Assembly (NCBI GenBank): GCA_002440845.1
Contig: DJVL01000034.1
Span: forward strand, 1-31,283
Origin: Patescibacteria group bacterium UBA6257
Lineage (GTDB): Bacteria > Patescibacteriota > Minisyncoccia > UBA6257
DNA: 31,283 nucleotides
Reading direction: 5' to 3'
Shown piece after piece: positions 23,174 through 29,753 of the stretch. Made by a program: the position numbers and the translations under genes. Within the stretch, counting starts at the first letter, position 1. The number at the start of each line of letters is the position of its first letter. The notes under the pieces were generated by a model that was given only the letters and a program-made list of their open reading frames with translations, made no database searches and was not told the origin of the DNA.

Positions 23174-24748
23174 ATGACAAAAGACGAAGAAATCGTTAAA
23201 AAATTAATCAAAGAAAATCCAAGAAATTACAAAGAACTAAGCGCTGTAAAAAGAATCATAGGAAAAACCTGTCAAAGCTCCCTGCCTTCCAACAGGCATC
23301 TTTTAGAATTATATCATAATTACTTAAAAAAAGAGAAAATTAAAAAAAATGAACAATTAGAATACCTGCTCAGGATAAGGAAAATCAGATCTCTCTCCGG
23401 CATAGCTGTTATTACCATTGCCACTAAACCTTTTTCCTGTCCTGGAAAATGTCTTTATTGCCCAAACCAGAAAAAAATGCCCAAAAGCTACTTAAAAAAC
23501 GAACCAGCCATAATGAGGGCCTTGAGGAATAATTTTGACCCTTATAGGCAGGTAGAAGAAAGAATCATCTCCTTAGAAAAAAATGGCCATCCGGTTGATA
23601 AAATAGAATTAATCATTATCGGGGGAACTTGGTCCTATCTGCCTTATCAATATAGGGCTTGGTTTATCAAAAGAGCTTTTGACGCTTGCAATCAAAAACC
23701 TGCTTCCAGCCTGCTTGAAAGCCAGAAATTAAACGAAAAAGCAAAGCACAGAATAATCGGAATCACCGTAGAAACCAGGCCGGATTTTATAACAGAAAAA
23801 GAAATTATCAAATTAAGAAAACTGGGGATAACCCGAGTGGAATTGGGGGTTCAAAGCGTTTATGATGAAATTTTGAAATTAAATCAAAGAGGTCATAATG
23901 TTGAAGCTTCAATTAAAGCAACAAAATTATTAAAAGACGCCGGTTTTAAAGTTTGTTATCATATAATGCCCAATCTGCCCGGCGCCACTCCCGAGAAGGA
24001 CTTAAAAATGTTTAAAATCTTATTTGAAAAACAAGAATTTAAACCCGACCTGCTGAAAATTTACCCAACGGTAGTTTTAAAAGAAGCGCCGCTTTATCAA
24101 TGGCAAAAAAAAGGAATATATAAAACCTACTCAGATAAAAATCTTAAAGATTTATTAAAAAAAATAATTCTTTCTCTTCCCTATTACTGTCGCCTTCAAA
24201 GAATGATAAGAGATATTCCGGCGCCCAGCATTACCACTGGTTCAAAAATTTCTAATCTGCGCGAAATCATTGAAAAAGAAATTAAGAAAGAAAAATTAAA
24301 GAGCCGGGAAATAAGATTCCGCGAAGTAAAAGAAAACTACAACCCTTTAGAAAAAATATATTTATTCAGGCAGGATTATCCGGCTTCAGAAGGCAAAGAA
24401 ATATTCTTAAGCTTTGAAAACAGAAGACGCACCAAACTTTATAGTTTATTAAGATTAAGAATTCCTTCTTATGTTTTGGAGAAAAAAAGATTTTTTATCC
24501 GGGCTCTTGAAAATTCGGCTTTAATCAGAGAGGTTCATACCTACGGCCAGCTGGTGCCCTTATCAAAACAAAAATTAGCGCCCCAGCACCGGGGTTTAGG
24601 CAAGAAATTAATCAAAGAAACGGAAAAAATTACCAAAAAAGAATTTGGCCTTAAAAAAATAGCCGTTATCTCTGGTGTAGGGGTCAGAGCTTATTATAGA
24701 AAATTAGGTTATCGTTTAGAAGAAACCTATATGATAAAAAAATTATAA
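23174..24748 (+). CDS. elp3: Elp3-type tRNA uridine-34 cm5 synthase (radical SAM plus acetyltransferase)
   Basis: 524 residues. Elp3 uses acetyl-CoA and SAM radical chemistry to attach carboxymethyl to C5 of wobble uridine. A basic N-terminal tRNA-binding part is followed by the radical SAM domain with C89, C93 and C96 (SCPGKCLYCPNQ), then NEPAIMRALRNNFDPYRQ and GHPVDKIELIIIGGTW. VELGVQSVYDEIL, HIMPNLPGATPEKD and KIYPT follow. The C-terminal GNAT domain has QHRGLGKKL (471-479) for CoA binding and ISGVGVRAYYRKLGY. All core motifs are intact. As in archaea and a few bacteria it acts without Elp1/2/4-6 in view. mnmA starts 1 base after its stop, and a Trm9-like gene is divergent, so this is a wobble-uridine locus. 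Confidence 0.95.
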   Translation: MTKDEEIVKKLIKENPRNYKELSAVKRIIGKTCQSSLPSNRHLLELYHNYLKKEKIKKNEQLEYLLRIRKIRSLSGIAVITIATKPFSCPGKCLYCPNQKKMPKSYLKNEPAIMRALRNNFDPYRQVEERIISLEKNGHPVDKIELIIIGGTWSYLPYQYRAWFIKRAFDACNQKPASSLLESQKLNEKAKHRIIGITVETRPDFITEKEIIKLRKLGITRVELGVQSVYDEILKLNQRGHNVEASIKATKLLKDAGFKVCYHIMPNLPGATPEKDLKMFKILFEKQEFKPDLLKIYPTVVLKEAPLYQWQKKGIYKTYSDKNLKDLLKKIILSLPYYCRLQRMIRDIPAPSITTGSKISNLREIIEKEIKKEKLKSREIRFREVKENYNPLEKIYLFRQDYPASEGKEIFLSFENRRRTKLYSLLRLRIPSYVLEKKRFFIRALENSALIREVHTYGQLVPLSKQKLAPQHRGLGKKLIKETEKITKKEFGLKKIAVISGVGVRAYYRKLGYRLEETYMIKKL

Positions 24749-24749
24749 A

Positions 24750-25832
24750 ATGATTGCTTCTCAGAATAAAAATTCAAAAAAAAGAAAAATCGTTCTAGGA
24801 ATGTCCGGCGGAGTTGACTCTTCAACAGCTTTAATTTTGCTAAAAAAAGCCGGGTGGGAGCCAAGAGGAGTTTCTTTGCTTTTGCCTAAATGGGAAAAAG
24901 AAGAACCTGATAATAAAAAGTCCATTGAAACGGCAAAAAAAATCTGTCAAAAATTTAATGTTCCCCATTATGTCATTAATACCAGAAAAAAATTCCAGAA
25001 TTTGGTCTTGAATTATTTTATTAAAGAATTAAAAAAAGGCAGAACACCCAACCCTTGCGTTATCTGCAACCGCTATTTAAAATTCAAAGAGCTTTTTGAT
25101 TTTGCCAAAAAACACAAAATCAATTACGTTGCTACCGGCCACTACGCTATAATAAAATTCAACCCCAAAACAAAAAAATACGAATTATTAAGGGCAAAGG
25201 ACAAAGAAAAAGACCAGAGCTATGTTCTAAGCTTTCTGCCTCAAAAATGGCTAAAAAAAATAGTTTTCCCTTTGGGAAATCACAAAAAAGAAGAAGTTTA
25301 TCAAATCGCTGCCAATAACGGCGTTGATTTTTTTAATAAAAAAAACCAAAGCAAAGATTTTTGCTACGTAAGCAGTAAAAATTTGCCTTATTTCCTAAAG
25401 GAAAAGCTGGGCGAAAAAGCAGGGCCAATTTTTGATGAAAAAGGAAAAACCATCGGCCAGCACCGGGGCTTTCATTTTTTTACCATTGGCCAGAGAAAAG
25501 GAATTTACCTTTCAACCGGACCTTATTATGTAAAAAGTTTTGATTTAGAAAAGAATGCTTTAATAATTGCCAAAAATCAAAAAGAGATTTTTAAAAAAGA
25601 AATTATTCTTTCGCCTTTTGTTTTTATTTCAGGAAAAAAAATAAATAAGAAATTAAAAGTAAAAGCCAAAATTCGCTACCGCCAACGGCCTGTACCCGCT
25701 TTGATTTTTCCTCCCAAAAACAAAAAAATAAAATTAGTTTTTCAAAAAAGCCAAAAAGCTGTGCCTCCGGGCCAATTTTGCGTTTTTTACCAAAAAGATA
25801 AATGTTTAGGCGCCGGAATTATTGAAAAATAA
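24750..25832 (+). CDS. mnmA: tRNA-uridine 2-sulfurtransferase MnmA
   Basis: 360 residues, normal for MnmA, which adenylates and 2-thiolates U34 in tRNA-Glu, -Gln and -Lys. The PP-loop is GMSGGVDSSTAL near residue 18. The catalytic cysteine pair is C103 (NPCVICNRYLKF) and C205 (KDFCYVSS). GHYAII, KDQSYVLSFL, the GQHRGFHFFTIGQRKG segment and the C-terminal PPGQ..VFY barrel end are also present. The second cysteine sits in DFCYV rather than the common GICFIG context. It is coupled to elp3 by a 1-base gap, so thiolation and cm5 formation are made together. The reading ends just before a 28-bp palindromic terminator. Confidence 0.96.
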   Translation: MIASQNKNSKKRKIVLGMSGGVDSSTALILLKKAGWEPRGVSLLLPKWEKEEPDNKKSIETAKKICQKFNVPHYVINTRKKFQNLVLNYFIKELKKGRTPNPCVICNRYLKFKELFDFAKKHKINYVATGHYAIIKFNPKTKKYELLRAKDKEKDQSYVLSFLPQKWLKKIVFPLGNHKKEEVYQIAANNGVDFFNKKNQSKDFCYVSSKNLPYFLKEKLGEKAGPIFDEKGKTIGQHRGFHFFTIGQRKGIYLSTGPYYVKSFDLEKNALIIAKNQKEIFKKEIILSPFVFISGKKINKKLKVKAKIRYRQRPVPALIFPPKNKKIKLVFQKSQKAVPPGQFCVFYQKDKCLGAGIIEK

Positions 25833-25860
25833 AAAACAATTCCAAAACTGTCCCTATGAT

Positions 25861-25888
25861 AAAGGACGGAAAATATTTTCCGTCCTTT
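25861..25888. terminator. 28-bp perfect palindrome between convergent genes
   Basis: AAAGGACGGAAAAT followed exactly by its reverse complement, then GATTTTATT on the plus side. It serves mnmA from the left; the minus-strand side lacks a T tract. A perfect palindrome with no spacer is unusual for a terminator, since the loop must open some A-T pairs. Confidence 0.7.
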
Positions 25889-25892
25889 GATT

Positions 25893-26081
25893 TTATTGCT
25901 TCTTATCTTTTTGAAACTCCATTAATTTCTCTCTAATTTCTTTATCTTCCTCCTTTGTGGGTTCTGCTAAATAACAATAGTCATGCTCTACCACAAACTC
26001 GTCCGTTTCCAATGAGCGATAAACACCCCTTCCGTTTGAAAGAGTTAAAACCTTTTTCCAAATTTTTTCAGTTTTTTTCAT
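25893..26081 (-). CDS. Small hypothetical protein
   Basis: 62 residues, MKKTEKIWKKVLTLSNGRGV at the start, then acidic VVEHDYCYLAEPTKEEDKE. Charged and soluble, no membrane segment, no family that I recognise. A good ribosome site (AGAGGGA) lies about 10 bases before the ATG, which supports translation. It follows the 95-residue gene by 16 bases on the same strand, so they form a two-gene unit. Confidence 0.7.
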   Translation of the reverse strand: MKKTEKIWKKVLTLSNGRGVYRSLETDEFVVEHDYCYLAEPTKEEDKEIREKLMEFQKDKKQ

Positions 26082-26097
26082 TTTTAAAATCCCTCTT

Positions 26098-26385
26098 TCA
26101 TTTTATTTTTTGTTCTTTGGTTCTCTCTTCTAATTCCAAAAATTTTTTATGGGCAAAACAAGCGCATTCTTCAGGATGACAAAGTTTAAATTCCAAATAG
26201 TCCCTAACTTCCACGCCAACATCAGGAAAAACTTCTATCAACTCTACTCCTTCTTTTGCTTTTACCCATTTGGAAATTACCACCCTCTGAAGAACATTTT
26301 TTGTAACAATATATATGGCAACTGGATGTTTTGTTATTGTGTCATACTCCACTTTATAATCAAAACTTTCTTTTTCCAAATTCAT
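26098..26385 (-). CDS. Small hypothetical protein with a C-terminal cysteine cluster
   Basis: 95 residues. The first two thirds look like alternating strands (VAIYIVTKNVLQRVVISKWV, then VELIEVFPDVGVEVRDYLEF). The end has LCHPEECACFAHKKFLELEE, whose three cysteines and two histidines within 15 residues could bind a metal. I do not recognise the family. GGAAAGGGGG lies just before the ATG as a strong ribosome site, and a sigma70-like promoter precedes it. It is the first gene of a two-gene unit. Confidence 0.75.
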   Translation of the reverse strand: MNLEKESFDYKVEYDTITKHPVAIYIVTKNVLQRVVISKWVKAKEGVELIEVFPDVGVEVRDYLEFKLCHPEECACFAHKKFLELEERTKEQKIK

Positions 26386-26470
26386 TACCCCCTTTCCTCT
26401 TTATAGTTATAAAAACAGATAAAAATTTTAATTGTTAAGGTGCCCTTTTGCTTTAAATTGAACCTTTTTA

Positions 26471-26498
26471 ATAATAACACATTTCTTATAAAAGTCAA
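26471..26498 (-). promoter_or_regulatory. Promoter of the two small hypothetical genes
   Basis: Minus-strand TTGACT (26493-26498) and TATTAT (26471-26476), spacer 16. The leader would be about 79 bases and contains a possible AAGGT/ACCTT stem. Confidence 0.55.
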
Positions 26499-26610
26499 TA
26501 AAAATGGTTAAAGCAAAGCTGTTTTTATAAATTTTAATTGAAAAACCAGCCAAAAAATGATAAAGTGGTGATTGTTATTTATTTTTAGATTAAATAAAAG
26601 AACTAAAGAA

Positions 26611-27786
26611 ATGAGAATCTCCTACTCTAGTTTGGAGGCGTTCCAAAAATGCCCGCTTAAATTTAAATTTTCTGAAATTGACGACATTGGAGAACCTAAA
26701 GGCAAGGAAGCGGTTTTTGGCAATTATCTCCACGAAATTTTAAAATGGTTTTATGAAAAAGACCCTCATTTTCCCGATATGGAAAAACTGCTTGATTATT
26801 ATTACCGGCACTGGTCTAAAAATGATTTTAGCTGGAACGGCAACGGCGAAGAAAAAGATTATTTTCAGGAAGGATTAAGGATTCTTGAAAGCTTTTATAA
26901 AAATAATCTTCCAGCTCAAAGCTCCATTCTTGACTTAGAAACTAAATTTGAAGTGGTAATTGAAGAAAAAGAAAAAAACGGGAAAAAGCATATTCTCTCC
27001 GGCATCATTGACCGAATAGACAAACTCCCTGACGGTCGGATTGAAATTATTGATTATAAAACCGGCAAAAGAATCGCCTCCCAAAAAGAAGCTGACAATA
27101 ACCTCCAGCTTTCTTTATACGCTTTAGCCGTAAAAAATAGATGGCCAAAAATAAGTCTAAAAAATATTTCTTTGAGTCTTTACTTCTTAAAATTTAACGA
27201 GAAAATAGAAACTAAAAGGACGGAGGAAGATTTGTTAATAACAGAAGAAAAAATTATTGAACTAATCCATAAAATCCAGAAAAGCAAATTTGAACCCAAG
27301 CCCTCCCCTCTTTGCCGCTGGTGCGGGTATCAAAATATTTGTCCTGTTTGGCGTCATCTTTTTGAAAATAATGACGAAAATAATTATAACAGCGTCAACA
27401 TAGAAGAAAAAATTGACGAATATTTTCTTCTTGAATCCCGTAAAGAAGAAATTGAAAATAAGCTTAATGAATTAAAAAATTTTATTGAAGCTTATATCAG
27501 CCAAACCGGCTTAAAAAGAGTTTTTGGCAAAAACGGCTATTTCAGCCAAATCACCGAAGAAAAAATCTCTTTTAATAAAGAAAAAATAAGGGACGTGCTT
27601 TCGCCTTTGGGAAAATGGGAAGAAGTTATAGAAATAAACGCCCAAAAAATAAAAAAAATCATCCGGGAAATACCCCCGGAGTCAAGAGAGGAAATAGAGA
27701 AAGCCAAAAAGATAGAAAAAATTTACGACACTTTTTTGATTACCAACGGAAACAAAAAAGATTTGGAAGAAGAGCTTGAAGAGTAA
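26611..27786 (+). CDS. PD-(D/E)XK nuclease with AddB-like cysteine cluster
   Basis: 391 residues from the ATG at 26611, chosen because family members begin (I)SYSSLEAFQKCPLKFKF; a TTG at 26572 would add 13 residues. The RecB-type nuclease core is HILSGIIDRIDKLPDG with the metal Asp, RIEIIDYKTGK giving D-x-K, and LQLSLYALAV with the QxxxY motif. The first cysteine is in QKCPLKF and three more in LCRWCGYQNICPVW, the arrangement that holds an iron-sulfur cluster in AddB and Cas4-like proteins. About 130 residues of coiled, lysine/glutamate-rich sequence follow. Full AddB/RecB helicase domains are missing, so this is a stand-alone nuclease, probably for DNA repair or recombination. It is followed directly by tRNA-Gly on the other strand. 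Confidence 0.9.
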   Translation: MRISYSSLEAFQKCPLKFKFSEIDDIGEPKGKEAVFGNYLHEILKWFYEKDPHFPDMEKLLDYYYRHWSKNDFSWNGNGEEKDYFQEGLRILESFYKNNLPAQSSILDLETKFEVVIEEKEKNGKKHILSGIIDRIDKLPDGRIEIIDYKTGKRIASQKEADNNLQLSLYALAVKNRWPKISLKNISLSLYFLKFNEKIETKRTEEDLLITEEKIIELIHKIQKSKFEPKPSPLCRWCGYQNICPVWRHLFENNDENNYNSVNIEEKIDEYFLLESRKEEIENKLNELKNFIEAYISQTGLKRVFGKNGYFSQITEEKISFNKEKIRDVLSPLGKWEEVIEINAQKIKKIIREIPPESREEIEKAKKIEKIYDTFLITNGNKKDLEEELEE

Positions 27787-27788
27787 AT

Positions 27789-27863
27789 TGGAGCGGTAGA
27801 TGGGATTTGAACCCACGACCTTCTCCTTGGGAAGGAGACGTTCTGCCACTGAACTACTACCGC
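27789..27863 (-). tRNA. tRNA-Gly (CCC anticodon)
   Basis: 75 bases on the minus strand. Acceptor GCGGTAG with CTACCGC, discriminator T and encoded CCA. D stem GTTC/GAAC. Anticodon stem TCTCC/GGAGA with loop TTCCCAA, giving CCC. T arm GTGGG-TTCAAAT-CCCAT. It starts 2 bases after the nuclease stop codon on the opposite strand. Confidence 0.97.
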
Positions 27864-27883
27864 GTGACAAAGTCCATCTATTG

Positions 27884-27912
27884 ATTATAAACCACAGGTT
27901 AAATAACGCCAA
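27884..27912 (-). promoter_or_regulatory. tRNA-Gly promoter inside the end of prmC
   Basis: Minus-strand TTGGCG (27907-27912) and a perfect TATAAT (27884-27889) with a 17-base spacer. The -10 box overlaps the prmC stop codon, so the tRNA can be transcribed independently of prmC. Confidence 0.55.
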
Positions 27913-28661
27913 CGTCCGTACTGGTCTTTAAAAACCCGGCAAGTTTTATAACCGTAATCTTTAATTAGTTTTTCTATCGCTTTTTTTTGAAAAGAATCAA
28001 ATTCTAAATAAATTTTTCCAGTTGGCTGAAGAAAGTTTTTAGCTTCCTTGAGAAATTTTTTAATATAAAGCAAACCATCTTTGCCCCCAAAAATCGCCTG
28101 AGCTGGCTCCCATTTTAAAACCGACCGTTCCACTTTGCTTTTTCTTCTGACAGAAACATAAGGAGGATTGGCAAAAATATAATCGTATTTTCTTTTTTTA
28201 TCCAACCGGGAAAAAACATTTGATTTAATCACTCTGTATCTTTTGGCGTTTATCCCATTGATTTTTAAATTGACTTTAATTTGTTTTAAAAAATCACCAT
28301 TTTTTTCTGTAAAATCCGCCTTCAATCCCGGAAAATTTTTTAAAAGAGAAACTCCTATACAACCTGAGCCGGCAAACATATCCAAACAAACAATTTCTTT
28401 CTGGGGCAAAACTCCCTCTATTTCCTTTTTAATTTCATCAAAGGCTTTTTCTACCCAATATTCTGTCTCCGCTCTCGGAATTAAAGGCCGAAAAGAAAGA
28501 TTAATTTTACAATCCAAAAAATAACAAAAACCAATAAGATAATCAAGGGGTTCGCCTTGCTTTAATCTCGCAAGGTCTTTTTTAAAATTAGAAGAAACTT
28601 GATTATTATATTTTTCTTCTAATAACCATTTTTGGGCTTTTTTAAAATAATCTTTATTCAT
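27885..28661 (-). CDS. prmC: Release-factor glutamine methyltransferase
   Basis: 258 residues from the ATG at 28661 (a TTG one codon earlier is possible). PrmC methylates the glutamine of the GGQ loop of release factors RF1/RF2 and so speeds translation termination. The N-terminal helical part has LARLKQGEPLDYLIG and the RPLIPRAETEYW substrate-binding loop. Motif I appears as DMFAGSGCIGVSLL near residue 95, and the catalytic NPPY is at about 165-168 followed by VSVRR. C-terminal KIYLEFDSFQKKAIEKL fits the family. No ribosome site is evident. Upstream, in the same direction, is a 330-base structured leader ending in a terminator 50 bases before the ATG, so expression is probably controlled by attenuation. 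Confidence 0.94.
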   Translation of the reverse strand: MNKDYFKKAQKWLLEEKYNNQVSSNFKKDLARLKQGEPLDYLIGFCYFLDCKINLSFRPLIPRAETEYWVEKAFDEIKKEIEGVLPQKEIVCLDMFAGSGCIGVSLLKNFPGLKADFTEKNGDFLKQIKVNLKINGINAKRYRVIKSNVFSRLDKKRKYDYIFANPPYVSVRRKSKVERSVLKWEPAQAIFGGKDGLLYIKKFLKEAKNFLQPTGKIYLEFDSFQKKAIEKLIKDYGYKTCRVFKDQYGRWRYLTCGL

Positions 28662-28706
28662 CAAAGTAGATTAATAAAAAATGATAAACCTTTATGGCGA
28701 GTAAAT

Positions 28707-28752
28707 TAAAAAATAGGCCCCTGCCCTTAAAGCTTTAGGGACGGAGGCCTAT
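28707..28752 (-). terminator. Terminator/attenuator upstream of prmC
   Basis: On the minus strand GGCCTAT's partner ATAGGCC (28746-28752) pairs with 28713-28719. An inner CCCT/AGGG stem (28724-28727 with 28737-28740) closes on a TAAAGCTTTA-like loop. Six T follow (28708-28713). It lies between the 25-codon ORF and prmC, all on one strand. Confidence 0.8.
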
Positions 28753-28801
28753 CCAAGGAGGGAAAAAGGAAAAAAAAGTGAAAAATCGTTTTATCAACTA
28801 A

Positions 28802-28879
28802 TTAGCCCGGCTCTCGGGAAAAATTTAAAAATTTGATTTTTTTAAATAAATTAAACATAAATTTTATCATTTTTCCCAT
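28802..28879 (-). CDS. 25-residue cationic leader-type peptide
   Basis: An ATG at 28879 follows a very strong Shine-Dalgarno, GGAGGTGA at 28890-28897, with a 10-base gap (a little long; in-frame ATG codons at 28870 and 28858 also exist). The peptide begins MGKMIKFMFNLFKKIKF and ends SREPG. It is rich in Lys, Phe and Met. A 4-bp hairpin (CCCG/CGGG, 28806-28818) sits just before the UAA stop, and the terminator follows about 50 bases further on. Too short to rank as a normal gene. It could be a leader peptide that controls prmC, or a small membrane-active peptide. I am unsure it is translated. Confidence 0.45.
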   Translation of the reverse strand: MGKMIKFMFNLFKKIKFLNFSREPG

Positions 28880-28907
28880 AAAATCTTTCTCACCTCCCTT
28901 TATGGCA

Positions 28908-29007
28908 AGAAGGCAAAGGCAATTGCTGTCAAATATGCATCTTTTGCTTACCTGAATTCTCCTGATTGGTCTTTAAAGCTTTAAATAATTCGGTGCCTCT
29001 GCCTTCT
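28908..29007 (-). ncRNA. Structured leader domain closed by a 14-bp stem
   Basis: Minus-strand AGAAGGCAGAGGCA (28994-29007) pairs with TGCCTTTGCCTTCT (28908-28921), 14 continuous pairs including one G-U, enclosing 72 bases. The enclosed part has GAATT/AATTC and a TTTAAAGCTTTAAAG palindrome, and the direct repeat CAGG-agaatt-CAGG. The arrangement (promoter, closed domain, strong Shine-Dalgarno, ORF, terminator, gene) is that of a riboswitch or attenuator. I compared it by memory with c-di-AMP, glycine, SAM and cobalamin classes and saw no match. Confidence 0.55.
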
Positions 29008-29042
29008 AATTTTCAAAAAATTAATTTTAAAGTTCTAAGATA

Positions 29043-29070
29043 AATATACCAAATAAAACAATTTTGTCAA
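29043..29070 (-). promoter_or_regulatory. Promoter of the prmC leader
   Basis: Minus-strand TTGACA (29065-29070, perfect) and TATATT (29043-29048), spacer 16. The start should be near 29036, leaving a leader of about 375 bases before prmC. It lies just after the terminator of the upstream gene. Confidence 0.7.
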
Positions 29071-29091
29071 TATTTTGAAAAGAAACTAAAT

Positions 29092-29128
29092 AAAAAACCG
29101 CCAAGAAATTCTTTGTTCCTTGGCAGTT
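29092..29128 (-). terminator. Terminator of the 180-residue membrane protein gene
   Basis: AACTGCCAAG (29119-29128 on the minus strand) pairs with CTTGGCGGTT (29096-29105), 10 bp with one G-T, followed by six T. Confidence 0.85.
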
Positions 29129-29155
29129 TTAAAAACAGATTTTTTGGCTTTTAAA

Positions 29156-29698
29156 TTAAAAAGTTATGTCTACGCCGGATTTCTCCTGATTGTTAAGCCA
29201 AAAAGTAAAAACCCATGATGCTCCTGTTTTCATCATTGTCATTCCTTTACCGGAAGCTTCAGCGGTTTTAAATCCTTCTTCTACCAAGGCTGCTTCTACA
29301 GCTGCCATATCTGCTTCTATTACCGGTCGGTTAAAAACATAAGTTAACATCGAGCCAAATTCTTCTTTTAACTTCACCTGTTCCTTTGTCTCCCCATTAA
29401 CTTCTACATCAAAAATCTTCTTGAAAATTGGAAGTAAAACAGCATGAACGCTTTTGGATTTTTCGCTTATCGGCTCTACTGGCTTAGTGTTATCAAAATA
29501 TATTTCTATCGGAGATTTCGTCTTAGTGGTGGTGGTTATCTGAGCTTCGCCCGGATAGGTTGTTTCTGGCCCTCCAGCATAAGGCAAATTCTCTTCGGGG
29601 ATGGTATTTTCTTTGTTAATGAAAAAAACGACCAAATAAGCCAACACGGCAATAATAACAATTCCAATTATAATCTTGAAAAAACTTTGATTCTTCAT
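29156..29698 (-). CDS. Membrane-anchored hypothetical protein
   Basis: 180 residues. A single N-terminal hydrophobic segment (about 8-27) is followed by a low-complexity Pro/Thr linker (about 35-65, with a TTTTKTK run), then a compact C-terminal domain ending KTGASWVFTFWLNNQEKSGVDITF. Such an anchor-linker-domain layout indicates a surface or secreted protein. There is no cysteine and no catalytic motif. I do not recognise the domain. The 150-residue membrane protein lies 55 bases upstream on the same strand and has a similar layout; the two are probably expressed together. A clean terminator follows. Confidence 0.8.
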   Translation of the reverse strand: MKNQSFFKIIIGIVIIAVLAYLVVFFINKENTIPEENLPYAGGPETTYPGEAQITTTTKTKSPIEIYFDNTKPVEPISEKSKSVHAVLLPIFKKIFDVEVNGETKEQVKLKEEFGSMLTYVFNRPVIEADMAAVEAALVEEGFKTAEASGKGMTMMKTGASWVFTFWLNNQEKSGVDITF

Positions 29699-29753
29699 TT
29701 TTTTATGTTTATTTTTTATTTTATCGACCTTTAAATTAACCTTAAATTTATTT

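Noticed and set aside
28908..29007. c-di-AMP (ydaO), glycine, SAM or cobalamin riboswitch
   Set aside because: A GACAGCAA stretch and ACCGAA recalled the c-di-AMP class, but the diagnostic conserved G-rich internal segments are missing, as are the hallmarks of the others.
28707..29036. tmRNA or RNase P RNA
   Set aside because: The length fits, but there are no tRNA-like ends with CCA, no tag-like frame ending in Ala-Ala, and none of the RNase P conserved core.
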